Assembly: GCA_942492795.1 (NCBI GenBank)
Contig: OW818639.1
Span: forward strand, 62,001-126,000
Length of the DNA stretch: 64,000 bases
Direction: 5' to 3'
Source of the DNA: RGIG3178 sp942492795
GTDB taxonomy: Bacteria; Bacillota; Clostridia; Christensenellales; QAND01
This document shows, piece by piece, positions 43,937 to 53,701 of this stretch (its first letter is position 1; each line of letters begins with the position of its first letter). Position numbers and translations under genes: made by a program. The notes below the pieces were generated by a model. That model searched no databases. It had not been told where the DNA came from and was given only the letters and a program-made list of their open reading frames with translations.

Positions 43937-46693
43937 TTGAAAAAGACGATTCGGAGTTTGCTGTTTCTTGCATTTGTGTTGATCCTAAACACGGCCTTTT
44001 CGATGCATGCGCTGGCGGTTCAGGATTATTCGACGATTCGGGTAAAGCTCTCTGCCGGTACTAATTCCGGCGGCGAATTTTCCGGTGAGTTTACGCCAAA
44101 CGGCAATTACTATCTTTTGGAGAATCCGATCGTATTGCTCAGCGGCCAAAAATATACCGTGAAGAAGGAGAATGACACGCTGAGTCTCTATCTGGGGCAG
44201 GAGAGGCTGGTATCCTCCCTTTCTGTTCTGAGCGTCCGGCAGAACCCTGCGGATGCGGGAAACACCAACACCGTAACGGTTTACAACAACCTCTACAAGC
44301 AGAATATCCATTATCTCGGGGATATGATATTCAAGCTTGTCGACGGCACGGGGTATGTGATCAATTCCCTGTATCTTGAAAAATATCTCTACGGCGTACT
44401 GCCCTATGAGATGAACGACAATTTTCCGCTGGAGGCTTTAAAAGCGCAGGCCATAGCGGCAAGGAGCTATGCGGTTGACCACATGGGCAGCGGATCGTAC
44501 GATCTGGACGATACGTCCAACCGCCAGGTGTACCGGGGATACAATGCATCAAACGACCGGTGCATTCTGGCTGTCAACGAGACGGAAAAACAGGTGCTGC
44601 AATACAACGGGGAGGTCATCGAGGCGTATTTCTGCGCGAGCAACGGCGGGATGACCGAGCTTCCGACACACGTCTGGCCCAACAATCCCGTGAGCATCAA
44701 CGGACCTTATCAGAACGCGGCGGATGAATTCGACAAGAAAAATCCCTACAGCGAATGGGAGCGCATTTATTTCCCCTTGGCTATTACAGCATCCGACGGC
44801 ATTGCCTATACCAAACGCTCGGGCGGCGGCTCCACGGCACCTGTTGCTGCAACCGCTGCGCAAAGCTATTTGAAGCTGCTGGCATTCAACAGCTTTTCGG
44901 ATGCCGACAAAGCAACATACGGCCTTGCGTCCCCCGACGCCATCGTGCTAAAAGGCGTGACTGCGATGACGGCCAATACGCCGGTATCCGGCCATACGGA
45001 TGCGTGTGCGGATTATACCTTAGCATCGGCAACGGTGCTGGTGCAGCTGAGCGATACGCTGGATGTATCCAAGGACATCGTCATCGATATGCGGGAGCTA
45101 AACGGCACACCCAGCATATACGGCTCGATCTATGAAACTTTTACCACCTCCCGCAGGCTTTTGTCGGTGGAACCGGTATCGCAAAGCGGCAGCGTCGTTG
45201 GCTTTGCCATGTACAACAGGGGCTTCGGCGGCGGATTGGGTCTAAGCCAACGGGGCGCAGAGCAGCGCGCCAACAAAGGGCAAGGCTTTGCGGCCATCCT
45301 CGGATTCTATTATCCGAACTGCCCGCAGGTGGACGGCCACTATCCGCAACTGGCCATTGCCGAGCCGGTCGTAACGCTGCAAACGATACCGCAATACACT
45401 GTTTCAACGGTGCCCAACAACGCGGCTTACGGCACGACGAACGGGCAATCCGCCGTCGGCGGCAACATCGTCACGGTGACGGCGACGCCGAAACCGTTCT
45501 ACGCGTTCTTGCAATGGAAAGACGGAAGTACCGTCGTTTCAACGGATCCTAGCTATTCGTTCCACATCAGCGGCAACCGCACGCTGACAGCCGAGTTCGC
45601 GTCAACATTCCGTGCGGTCACGTCCTCGTTCAACAGCATCCAGCTCGGCTGGGACAGCGTTGCCAATGTTTCGGGGTATGAGATCTACCGCGCAACCGCA
45701 CAAGCCGGGCCTTATACGCTGCTTGGGGCGACGGCATCGACAAGCTATCTGAATTCCGGCCTTACGGCTGGCAAAACATATTATTATAAAGCAAGAGCTT
45801 ACAAGTCTTCTGGAAGCGCCAAGACCTATACCGAGTATTCGTCCGTGATCTCTGCCGTACCGGTTCCGTCTTCGCCGGCTTCTTTGAGCGCGGCGCCGGT
45901 TTCCTACAACAGCATCAGGCTTAGCTGGGCAAGCGTAGCCGGAAAGTCGGGCTACAGAGTATACCGCGCCACAACGCCAAACGGGACGTATACGCTTGTA
46001 GCCACGACGTCCTCCAACCGCTATACCAACACAAGGCTCAACGTAGGCACGACATATTATTACAAAGTGCAGGCCTACCGCAAAGTGGGACGCACAAAGG
46101 TATACGGCGGCTTCTCTGACGTCGTATCGGCTGTGACGTCGATGGGAACGCCGGTTTCGGTAAAGGCGTCATCTTCCGCTTACAACAGCATTAAAATAAG
46201 CTGGAAGAGCGTCACCGGGCGATCCGGCTATGAAGTGTACCGTGCGGAATCACAGGCCGGGCCGTATGCGCGCGTCGGGTCAACCTCATCGACAAGCTAC
46301 ACAAATTCCGGCCTCAACGTGGGCACAACGTATTATTATCAGGTCCGCGCATACCGTCTGGTCGGGGGCACAAGGGTGTATGGCAGCTTCAGTGTCAGCG
46401 TATCGGCCACGCCGAAGCTCTTAACGCCAACGTCGGTAAGGGCGTCCAGGGCAAATGCCACGAGCATCAAGCTAAAATGGGGAAGCGTGAGCGGTGCGAA
46501 CGGATATGATCTTTACCGCAGTGTTTCCAAGACCGGTACATACGAGCTTGTCACATCGACATCGTCGCGAAGCTACACCGATACTGGTCTTCTCACAGGC
46601 ACGCGGTATTACTATAAGGTGGTGGCCTACCGGATGGTGGGCACAGCGAAGGTCTTCGGCGGCTTTTCCGTGATCGTGAACGCAAGGCCGTAG
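43937..46693 (+). CDS. Secreted SpoIID/LytB-domain protein with four FN3 repeats
   Basis: 918 residues from a TTG start. Signal peptide to about residue 27 (ALA). Residues 100-470 contain the SpoIID/LytB domain: LYGVLPYEMNDNFPLEALKAQAIAARSYA, then GLSQRGAEQRANKGQGFAAILGFYY, the core of lytic transglycosylases acting on denuded peptidoglycan glycan strands. A beta-repeat follows (about 485-555, VTATPKPFYAFLQWKDG). Then four fibronectin type III repeats of about 88 residues, each with the S-G-Y-x-x-Y-R and TYYYKV signature, fill the C-terminus. The FN3 units are similar to one another, suggesting recent duplication. A cell-wall remodelling enzyme rather than sporulation SpoIID itself. Confidence 0.88.
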   Translation: MKKTIRSLLFLAFVLILNTAFSMHALAVQDYSTIRVKLSAGTNSGGEFSGEFTPNGNYYLLENPIVLLSGQKYTVKKENDTLSLYLGQERLVSSLSVLSVRQNPADAGNTNTVTVYNNLYKQNIHYLGDMIFKLVDGTGYVINSLYLEKYLYGVLPYEMNDNFPLEALKAQAIAARSYAVDHMGSGSYDLDDTSNRQVYRGYNASNDRCILAVNETEKQVLQYNGEVIEAYFCASNGGMTELPTHVWPNNPVSINGPYQNAADEFDKKNPYSEWERIYFPLAITASDGIAYTKRSGGGSTAPVAATAAQSYLKLLAFNSFSDADKATYGLASPDAIVLKGVTAMTANTPVSGHTDACADYTLASATVLVQLSDTLDVSKDIVIDMRELNGTPSIYGSIYETFTTSRRLLSVEPVSQSGSVVGFAMYNRGFGGGLGLSQRGAEQRANKGQGFAAILGFYYPNCPQVDGHYPQLAIAEPVVTLQTIPQYTVSTVPNNAAYGTTNGQSAVGGNIVTVTATPKPFYAFLQWKDGSTVVSTDPSYSFHISGNRTLTAEFASTFRAVTSSFNSIQLGWDSVANVSGYEIYRATAQAGPYTLLGATASTSYLNSGLTAGKTYYYKARAYKSSGSAKTYTEYSSVISAVPVPSSPASLSAAPVSYNSIRLSWASVAGKSGYRVYRATTPNGTYTLVATTSSNRYTNTRLNVGTTYYYKVQAYRKVGRTKVYGGFSDVVSAVTSMGTPVSVKASSSAYNSIKISWKSVTGRSGYEVYRAESQAGPYARVGSTSSTSYTNSGLNVGTTYYYQVRAYRLVGGTRVYGSFSVSVSATPKLLTPTSVRASRANATSIKLKWGSVSGANGYDLYRSVSKTGTYELVTSTSSRSYTDTGLLTGTRYYYKVVAYRMVGTAKVFGGFSVIVNARP

Positions 46694-46712
46694 GGATTTC
46701 CAGGGATGATTT

Positions 46713-46741
46713 GGGAAGGGGATTGCCCCTTCCCTTTTTTT
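46713..46741 (+). terminator. Rho-independent terminator
   Basis: GGGAAGGGG stem, ATTG loop, CCCCTTCCC then TTTTTTT, 19 bases after the SpoIID-FN3 gene. Confidence 0.9.
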
Positions 46742-46985
46742 ATCATTCGAAAATTTGTTGCCGGAACATGGAGAAATGTGTTGTATTGCTTTTGTTTCGA
46801 CATATTTCGACGATATTCATTTGTATTTACACTTCTGATTCACGCATGTTATACTTTATCAAGTTGTAGTATGAATTCCATCATTCACCGAATTCATTGT
46901 TAAGCGCAGCTTCATGCCTTAGATCATGTTTTTTTACTATGGAAGATCGGATATCAGCAATAAAATACTCTATTAGGAGCTATGT

Positions 46986-49900
46986 ATGATGGGTAAAAGA
47001 ATCGCAACCGTTCTGCTGTCCCTTCTGCTGTTGGCAGGCTTTGCCTTTCCGAGTGCAGCAAGTTCTTTATCAAACATAAGGGACAATACCCCCACCCCCG
47101 GTGTTTCAGTGGAGGGTGTCGCAACACCCAACTTAGTAAAACCTGTTACGCCTGCGTCAACACCGGATTTCAGTCATACACCCCCCAAGGCGCAAACCGA
47201 TAAGAAAGAAAGCATTGTCGGTTCCCTCAAAGATAAGACTCTTCTGAGCAAGGCGGAAAAGAAGCTGGACAGCCAACTGCTGCCGCTTGTCAATGAGGCG
47301 TTTATCCCTCAAGGCAAGACCAAAAGCGATCTTATAAGCGAGATGAAAAGCGGGCGGCAAATCTCATCGCAGATCATCAAAAACGGTGTCGACAAAGGCA
47401 AAACAGCCTTGGGCGTCAACGTTTACGTGCAGCTTAAAAATGGATTCAGCATCGACGAAATCAAACCATATGTGCTTTTAATCCAAAACAGGGACAATAA
47501 AAATCATCTCGCGGCTTGCGTTGTGGACGTGAACAGACTGGATGAACTTGCAATGCTTGAAGCCGTTATGAATATAAACACTGTCTGGGAGCCTGTATTC
47601 AATCAGGGCTCCGCGCTGAGTACAGGGGATTCGTTGCTTAGGGCTGCCGCTTTGCGTTCGCAATACGGGTTAACCGGTAACGGTATAAAAATCGGCGTCA
47701 TCTCTGACGGTGTCATGCATCTGGGGGATTCCGTCGCATCGGGCGATCTCCCAAATTCCGTCAATGTATTGAGCAACACACTGGGCGGAGACGAAGGCAC
47801 CGCGATGCTGGAGATCGTCCACGATCTGGCTCCCGGCGCAACATTGTATTTCCATGATGCGGGAACAAACTGGATTGCTTTCAACGAAGCGATTGACGAG
47901 CTTATAGCATCCGGCTGCAACATCATCGTGGATGACGTTGCATGGCTCACCGTACCATATTTTGAAGACGGTATTATTGCAAGCCATGTCGCTGAGAAAA
48001 TCGCAAGCAACAATATCCTCTATGTCACTGCGGCTGGAAACGCCGCCGAGACGCACTATCAGGGCGTCTTCCGCAATAACGGCGACGGCTGGAACGATTT
48101 TTCCCAAGGAGCAGGTCTGGATGACTGTCTGATTATCGCGATCCCGGCATATTCAAGAGTCAAGGTATGTTTGCAGTGGAACGAGCACATGTTAAGCGCC
48201 ACGAGCGATTATGACCTGTATTTGTTTGATTATTATACTCTTACCAAGTTGACCTCCAGCGTAATTACCCAGAGTGGGGCTGAAAATCCGATTGAGCTGA
48301 TATCGTATTATAACGCATCTTCCTCCACCGTTTATGCATACGTCGATGTCGATGCATACAACGCGCCAACACCCAAAACAATCGAACTTTTCATAACAGG
48401 CCCGATTACGATTATGACAGACAACGCGACACCGGGCGATACAATCTTTGGCCATGCCGCCGTTGCTTCCGTCGTAACATGCGGAGCGGCAAACGCTGCG
48501 ACTTACGACTTGATCGCGGATTATTCATCGCAAGGCCCCGTTACCATGCTCAGCGATACAAGACAAAAACCTGACGTCATTGGCATTGATGATGTCGATA
48601 TCACAGGCGCCGGTGGTTTCAGTGATCCCTTCGGTGGCACAAGCGCCGCTGCGCCGCATGTTGCTGCGGTTGCAGCGTTGCTGATGCAGCGGTTCCCGTT
48701 AAAGACAGCGTCTGAAATACGCGCAGTTCTTGTCGGCAACACTGTCGATCTGGGCGCTGTTGGCTACGATACCGTTTATGGATATGGCCGGGTGGATGCG
48801 CTAAAAGCCGCGCAAAGCTATATGTGCGTCCATTTTGACTCACAAGGCGGAACATCCGTTGTCGATTTCTACGCAACAAAAGATGGTCTGGCAACGTTAC
48901 CCGCTTGGCCGTCAAAGAGCGGCATGGCTTGTGTCGGATGGTATAAAGAAGTCTCCTGCACAAACGCTTGGAACTTCACCACCGACACAGTGGCAAACGA
49001 TACGACGCTGTACGCAAGATGGGTCGATGCCGTTCCGGTTGGCATCAGTTGCACGAAGTCGGATGCGACGACATACGGCGGAAACAACGGCTCCATTACG
49101 ATAACAGCATCTGGCGGCAACAGCGGAGCATACCAGTATTCGATCAACGGGGGCGCCAGCTGGCAGGATATAGGTGCTTTTAGTGGGCTGTACGCGACCA
49201 CTTACAGTGCCGTGGTGCGGGATGCCCACAATTCCATAAACACAGCATCAGCATCGGTAACCATCGCACAACCGCCGTTGTCCGGCACCTATTCCGCCAA
49301 AAAGATACCGACAAAAGGCTTTGCGGGATCGGCCATCGTCATCACGCCGCCTGCCCCGCCGCGGAATTATACGATGATATCCACATCGTACAGTTCCAGC
49401 AACCCGTCTGTCGCAAGTGTGGATGCCAACGGCAACGTCACGTACCTTGCGGGCGGAAAGGCCAAGATCACCATCATTCAAGTCTGTCAGACCATAAGCC
49501 GTGGACGGACGATCACCAAGACGATCCGATTCACCAAATCGATCACGGTGAAACAGCCCGTCGCATCCATCACGCTCAACGCCACGGAAACTTCCATCAT
49601 GCGCACCAAGTCCGTCAAGCTGGCTCCAATCATTGCGCCTTCCACCGCAAGCAACAAGAAGGTAAAGTGGACATCGAGCAATAAGAAAGTTGCTGCTGTA
49701 TCAAGCTCCGGTGTTGTCTCGGGCAAGGTCGTGGGAACGGCGGTCATCACCTGCACGGCAGCGGACGGCAGCAGGGTATTTGCCACATGCACCATCACCG
49801 TGACACCGATTTATCCTACGGGCGTAAAGGTTTCCAAAGCCGCACTGAGTGTCGTTGCGGGAAAGACATCAACCTTGAGGGCGACCGTACTGCCCAGAAA

Positions 49901-50057
49901 CACCGACTTTAAAACGGTGACATGGGAGAGCGCCGAGACGGCCATCGCCGTTGTGGATGCAAAAGGCAAGGTCACGGGCATAGCGCCCGGAATTGTTGCC
50001 ATTACCTGCACCACGAGCAACGGCTTGAAAGCCGTTTGCACGGTGACGGTAAAGTAA
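46986..50057 (+). CDS. Secreted subtilisin-fold (S8/S53-like) peptidase with Ig-like repeats
   Basis: 1023 residues, ATG behind TAGGAG. Signal peptide to about residue 26, then a propeptide-like region to 220. The peptidase domain (225-615) has the Asp in KIGVISDGV, Asn in TAAGNAA and the nucleophile in GGTSAAAPHVAA. Where subtilisins have His (HGT), this protein reads GDEGTAMLEIVHDLAPGA, so Glu replaces His, as in the S53-like (Ser-Glu-Asp) branch. Residues 617-685 are a Listeria-Bacteroides (Flg_new) repeat, 690-765 a SprB-like repeat, and 775-1023 bacterial Ig-like (Big_2) repeats (VKWTSSNKKVAAVSSSGVV). Probably a wall-associated degradative or adhesive enzyme. Confidence 0.85.
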   Translation: MMGKRIATVLLSLLLLAGFAFPSAASSLSNIRDNTPTPGVSVEGVATPNLVKPVTPASTPDFSHTPPKAQTDKKESIVGSLKDKTLLSKAEKKLDSQLLPLVNEAFIPQGKTKSDLISEMKSGRQISSQIIKNGVDKGKTALGVNVYVQLKNGFSIDEIKPYVLLIQNRDNKNHLAACVVDVNRLDELAMLEAVMNINTVWEPVFNQGSALSTGDSLLRAAALRSQYGLTGNGIKIGVISDGVMHLGDSVASGDLPNSVNVLSNTLGGDEGTAMLEIVHDLAPGATLYFHDAGTNWIAFNEAIDELIASGCNIIVDDVAWLTVPYFEDGIIASHVAEKIASNNILYVTAAGNAAETHYQGVFRNNGDGWNDFSQGAGLDDCLIIAIPAYSRVKVCLQWNEHMLSATSDYDLYLFDYYTLTKLTSSVITQSGAENPIELISYYNASSSTVYAYVDVDAYNAPTPKTIELFITGPITIMTDNATPGDTIFGHAAVASVVTCGAANAATYDLIADYSSQGPVTMLSDTRQKPDVIGIDDVDITGAGGFSDPFGGTSAAAPHVAAVAALLMQRFPLKTASEIRAVLVGNTVDLGAVGYDTVYGYGRVDALKAAQSYMCVHFDSQGGTSVVDFYATKDGLATLPAWPSKSGMACVGWYKEVSCTNAWNFTTDTVANDTTLYARWVDAVPVGISCTKSDATTYGGNNGSITITASGGNSGAYQYSINGGASWQDIGAFSGLYATTYSAVVRDAHNSINTASASVTIAQPPLSGTYSAKKIPTKGFAGSAIVITPPAPPRNYTMISTSYSSSNPSVASVDANGNVTYLAGGKAKITIIQVCQTISRGRTITKTIRFTKSITVKQPVASITLNATETSIMRTKSVKLAPIIAPSTASNKKVKWTSSNKKVAAVSSSGVVSGKVVGTAVITCTAADGSRVFATCTITVTPIYPTGVKVSKAALSVVAGKTSTLRATVLPRNTDFKTVTWESAETAIAVVDAKGKVTGIAPGIVAITCTTSNGLKAVCTVTVK

Positions 50058-50081
50058 AAACATCCTCTATAAATCGCATTT

Positions 50082-50122
50082 AAAAGGGCACATGGGAGAA
50101 GGCTTCCATGTGCCCTTTTTTT
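50082..50122. terminator. Bidirectional terminator
   Basis: AAAAGGGCACATGG stem, 10-base loop, CCATGTGCCCTTTT then T-run. A second stem AGCGAGCGG/CCGCTCGCT lies at 50186-50231 between this and the convergent reductase gene. Confidence 0.88.
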
Positions 50123-50295
50123 GTGAATCGGGAAAACATTGGCTGTGTTCCCGTCGCCTCTTCCCTCTATGCTTCTGCACAACAAAGCGAGCGGCAGGAT
50201 CCGCCGTATTGCACGATCCATACCGCTCGCTGTTTTTATTGATTCCTTTATGTTTCCATGCCTGCGCAGCAGATCAATTGTCGTGCTGATGCACC

Positions 50296-51393
50296 CTACT
50301 TTTCAAAAACTGCCGCGACGTCCTGCAAGCGGCGGATGATCTCGATATGCTGCGGGCACGCGCTTTCGCATTGTCCGCAGGCGATGCAGTCCGACGCTTT
50401 TGCTGACTTTGCACCGTCTTGCGGGCCTTGGAGCGTTTCCGGATCCTGCATCTGTGCGTTGTACCGCGCAAAAAGCCCCGGAATATCGATGTTTTGCGGG
50501 CAACCCTCCACGCAGTATTGGCAGGCGGTACACGGTATCGCGTTGTCGTTGTTGATAATGCCGACGACCTGTTTGAGGATATCGCGTTCCTGTTGGTTAA
50601 GCTGCTTGAAATCCAGCATGGTGTTCGTGTTGTCCTGCATCTGTGCCATATCGGACATTCCCGAGAGCACCGTCAGGACATTGTCGAGGCTTGCGGCAAA
50701 CCGGATCGCCCAGGAGGCGGCGGACATTGCGGGATGTATCGCACGCAGCAGCCGGTCTGCCTGCGTCGGAAGTTTTGCAAGCGTGCCGCCTTTGACGGGC
50801 TCCATGACCACCACCGGTTTACCGTGTTTTGTCGCCACTTCGTAGCATTTGCGGGATTGGACGTCCTCGTCGTCCCAATCCAGAAAGTTGATCTGCAGCT
50901 GAACAAAATCCACTTCGGGATGGGCGCTCAATACCTCATCCAACAGATCGGCGTTGTCATGATAGGAAAAGCCGATGTTTTTGATCTTGCCCTCTGCCTT
51001 TTTCTTCTGAATGAAGGCAAAGCTGTCGAACTTTTTCGCCTTTTTATAATGGTCCTCACAAATGTTGTGCAGCAGGTAATAATCGAAGAATTCAACGCCG
51101 CATTTTTTCAGCTGTTCCCTGAAGATCGATTCCTGTTCGTCCTTGGAATTCAAAAAGCGCATCGGCATTTTTGTGGCAATGGTAAAAGCGCTGCGCGGAT
51201 ACCGCTTGACAAGCGACTCGCGCAAGGCAATTTCGCTTTGCTTGCCGTGGTATACGTAAGCCGTGTCGAAATAGGTAAAACCCTTTTCCATAAAAACGTC
51301 GACCATTTTGCATACGGTATCCATATCGATGTTTGTCTGATCGTTGCTGTCCAGAAGGGGCAGACGCATAAACCCAAATCCCAGTTTTTTCAT
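50296..51393 (-). CDS. Aldo/keto reductase with C-terminal 4Fe-4S ferredoxin domain
   Basis: 365 residues; the ATG at 51393 follows GGGAGG, so the eight residues upstream are not coding. The barrel has FGFMRLPLLD, YFDTAYVYHGKQSE (catalytic Asp and Tyr) and the later IRFAASLDNVLTVLSGM. The C-terminal 90 residues hold two ferredoxin clusters, CTACQYCVEGCP and CIACGQCESACP. This is the Fe-S aldo-keto reductase family common in anaerobic Firmicutes; electrons probably flow from ferredoxin rather than NADPH, but the substrate is unknown. Monocistronic. Confidence 0.92.
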   Translation of the reverse strand: MKKLGFGFMRLPLLDSNDQTNIDMDTVCKMVDVFMEKGFTYFDTAYVYHGKQSEIALRESLVKRYPRSAFTIATKMPMRFLNSKDEQESIFREQLKKCGVEFFDYYLLHNICEDHYKKAKKFDSFAFIQKKKAEGKIKNIGFSYHDNADLLDEVLSAHPEVDFVQLQINFLDWDDEDVQSRKCYEVATKHGKPVVVMEPVKGGTLAKLPTQADRLLRAIHPAMSAASWAIRFAASLDNVLTVLSGMSDMAQMQDNTNTMLDFKQLNQQERDILKQVVGIINNDNAIPCTACQYCVEGCPQNIDIPGLFARYNAQMQDPETLQGPQDGAKSAKASDCIACGQCESACPQHIEIIRRLQDVAAVFEK

Positions 51394-51739
51394 ATTTCCT
51401 CCCGTGATACGGTACAAAATTTTATCCCCCTGACGATTCGTTTCCGGATAGCGAGAGGGATGCTTTGCCTATATTATACCTTTATAGGTCGGTTCCAAGT
51501 CAAGAGGAAATGCTATTTATTGGAGTTGGCAGCACTATACTATATACTTTAGCATTATATGACTGTTTTGAAATTTTGGTTGTAACCACTGCTATGCGGC
51601 GGTGGGGACGTTGTCCTGTCTGGCCGATCAAAAAAGGAAGGGTCAAGACCCTTCCCTACACCTGTATCCGAAGTTTGTTACAGGAATCGGTCTTGACCGG
51701 TCCTGTCGCTTGGTTTGGGACATGTATGAGTGACAACGC
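51394..51739. other. Intergenic region, no gene seen
   Basis: Contains the promoter region of the reductase, including an AT-rich stretch at 51470-51575, and the terminator of the ABC operon at 51630-51655. A further dyad, GGTCTTGACCGG, lies near 51690. Confidence 0.5.
51630..51655 (-). terminator. Terminator of the AbrB-ABC transporter operon
   Basis: On the minus strand GGAAGGG stem, TCTTGA loop, CCCTTCC then TTTTTT, about 85 bases after the permease stop codon. Confidence 0.8.
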
Positions 51740-52477
51740 CTAAATGTTCCCGCTTTGCATGCGCTTACGAAAAGCGTAGACCGCTATACCCATGACGACT
51801 GCTGCATAGCCGATGACCCACAGAAGATGCGGCAGGATCAACGCGAAATTCCCCGAAAGGGCTGCCTTGCCCGCTTCGACGGCATGCACAAACGGCAGAG
51901 CATAGGCTACTGCCCGAAATGCGCCGCCGATCATGTTTAAATCAAACCATGTACCGCTGAGCCACGCGGAGAGGTTCGTCAGCAGCGCGCCGCAGATGCC
52001 GCCAACCTGCTTGTCGTTCAACACGCTCCCCGCCAAAAGGCCTATGGCGATATAGAGAATGGCTGCGGGCATCAGCACGATCATCGTGAGCAAAACATTG
52101 ATGCTAACGGGCAATCCGAAGAAGAAGGCCGCGATAAAACATACGGCGGTTTGCGCCATCGCCATCGGCAGCATCGGCAGCACATATCCGAGAATGAAAT
52201 CCAAGGATGTGAGCGGTGACGCGAACAGCCGCAGTAAAAACGACGTGGTGCGGTCTTTGGAGATCAAGGTCGCGGAGAACAGCGCGATGAACGAATAACC
52301 GAAGACGGCGATTCCAGGAACGATGTTGTCGATTCGGTACAGATCAAACGGCAGGCGCGACTGTATGACCGAGAAAAGCGTCATGATGGCCAGCGGGAAC
52401 CCCAAGCCGAATGCGAGGTTCACCGGGTCGCGCAATATCTCCTTGAGATTCCGCGAAGCGAATGCGCGCATCTTCAT
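51740..52477 (-). CDS. ABC-2-type transporter permease
   Basis: 245 residues. The ATG at 52477 overlaps the stop codon of the ATPase gene by 4 bases; the longer upstream frame is antisense shadow of the ATPase. Six hydrophobic segments with the ABC-2 pattern: KEILRDPVNLAFGLGFPLAIMTLF, TTSFLLRLFASPLTSLDFILGYVLP, and a C-terminal helix ending in RKRMQSGN. It forms a dimeric exporter or drug/lipid-type pump with the ATPase. Substrate unknown. Confidence 0.9.
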   Translation of the reverse strand: MKMRAFASRNLKEILRDPVNLAFGLGFPLAIMTLFSVIQSRLPFDLYRIDNIVPGIAVFGYSFIALFSATLISKDRTTSFLLRLFASPLTSLDFILGYVLPMLPMAMAQTAVCFIAAFFFGLPVSINVLLTMIVLMPAAILYIAIGLLAGSVLNDKQVGGICGALLTNLSAWLSGTWFDLNMIGGAFRAVAYALPFVHAVEAGKAALSGNFALILPHLLWVIGYAAVVMGIAVYAFRKRMQSGNI

Positions 52478-53205
52478 GACGCCACCCCTTCTGTTGCCAG
52501 CGCAACGAACGCGTCTTCCAGCGACGCGGTGCCCGTCTGCGATTTTAATTCCAAAGCCGTTCCTATGGCTGTCAGTTTTCCGCGGGAGAGTATGCCGATG
52601 CGATCGGAAAGCGCTTCCGCTTCTTCCATATAATGCGTTGTCAGGATGATGGTAATCTTCCCCTTGAGAGCCAGTATGGCGTTCCAAAGCTCACGCCGCG
52701 CCAGAACGTCCAGGCCGAGCGTCGGCTCATCCAAAAACAGGATCGAGGGCTCGGAAATCAGCGCCATCGCGATGCTCAACCTGCGCTGCATGCCTCCCGA
52801 GAGCACTTTGGTCTTCTGTTTGGCGACTTGTTCAAGCGCGAACAGCGAAATCATCTCGTTCGATTTTGCTTTCGCTTTGCCGTTTGGGAAGCCGTATATG
52901 CCCGCGATCAGCTCCAGATTTTCACGGACGGTCAGATTGCGTGCCACCGCCGTTTCCTGCGGTGAAACGTTGATCTTCGCTTTGACCTTAAACGGTTCCT
53001 GTACGATGCTGTCGCCCAAAAGGACGGCGTCGCCGGATGTAGGGGCCAGCAGACAGGACAACATTTTAATCGCCGTCGTCTTGCCCGCGCCGTTGACGCC
53101 CAGAAGCGCAAAAAGCTCTCCATCCTCAATGGAAAGATTCAGCGAATCGACGGCAGTTTTTCCGCCAAACTGTTTTGTCAAATCAAATGTCTGAATGGCT
53201 GTCAT
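52474..53205 (-). CDS. ABC transporter ATPase (DrrA/CcmA-like)
   Basis: 243 residues. Walker A GVNGAGKTTAIKML, signature LSGGMQRRLSIAMAL, Walker B ILFLDEPTLGLD and switch His in TTHYMEEAEALSDR. These mark the ABC-2 exporter ATPase group used for drugs, antibiotics and lipids. The start overlaps the AbrB gene stop by 4 bases and the end overlaps the permease start, so all three are translationally coupled. Confidence 0.94.
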   Translation of the reverse strand: MTAIQTFDLTKQFGGKTAVDSLNLSIEDGELFALLGVNGAGKTTAIKMLSCLLAPTSGDAVLLGDSIVQEPFKVKAKINVSPQETAVARNLTVRENLELIAGIYGFPNGKAKAKSNEMISLFALEQVAKQKTKVLSGGMQRRLSIAMALISEPSILFLDEPTLGLDVLARRELWNAILALKGKITIILTTHYMEEAEALSDRIGILSRGKLTAIGTALELKSQTGTASLEDAFVALATEGVAS

Positions 53206-53426
53206 TCTGTACCCTCCGGATTTCCCGAGCGTTGTATCCCGGCAAAGAACTGGATCAGCTTATCGTTGGTGATGATCGCGAGGCCCGATGCCTCGTCGCC
53301 GACGAGCATCAGCGAATCCCCGGGCTTGATGTTGAACGTCTCCCGCGCTTCTTTGGGGATCACGATCTGTCCCTTTTCCCCGACCTTTACCATGCCAAAA
53401 ATATGTTTCCCTTCCGGACCTTGCAT
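53202..53426 (-). CDS. AbrB/SpoVT-type transition-state regulator
   Basis: 74 residues. The swapped-hairpin AbrB fold is recognised from MVKVGEKGQIVIPKEARETFNIKPGDSLMLVGD. It is preceded on the minus strand by two copies of a 12-base element (see 53457-53486), which are probably its own operators, so it likely autoregulates the operon with the ABC exporter. Similar AbrB-ABC-2 operons are common in Clostridia. Confidence 0.88.
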   Translation of the reverse strand: MQGPEGKHIFGMVKVGEKGQIVIPKEARETFNIKPGDSLMLVGDEASGLAIITNDKLIQFFAGIQRSGNPEGTE

Positions 53427-53456
53427 GTTATCACATCCTGTTGGTATTATCAGTCA

Positions 53457-53486
53457 TACTAGTTATACTGGTAATACTAGTTATAC
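53457..53486 (-). promoter_or_regulatory. Tandem operator repeats upstream of the AbrB gene
   Basis: TACTAGTTATAC occurs twice, at 53457-53468 and 53475-53486 (18 bases apart start to start), 30-60 bases before the AbrB start codon. Each includes the ACTAGT palindrome and lies where a -35/-10 pair would sit, as expected for autorepression. Confidence 0.6.
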
Positions 53487-53673
53487 CTCATTTGCCGGGG
53501 GTTGTCAACATTGATTTTGATTGATCCAATTGTTGCTCCATATGCCATGCTATGTCAACATTATCCGAAAGTATCCGACAGGTGCGGACGATTTGCGGAC
53601 AATACCAGATGTGGCCGAACATGTCTGTTTTCGGTTCAAGCAGACGCGAAACGAAACGTTCTCTAAAAAGAAC

Positions 53674-53701
53674 AAGGGGTCATCCTTTCGGATGACCCCT
53701 T
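53674..53701 (-). terminator. Terminator of the MACPF lipoprotein gene
   Basis: Perfect AAGGGGTCATCC stem, TTTCG loop, GATGACCCCTT. On the minus strand it is followed by GTTCTTTTT. Confidence 0.75.

Noticed and set aside
44985..46693. Direct repeats in the FN3 region as a mobile element
   Set aside because: The similarity is explained by protein domain repetition in frame.
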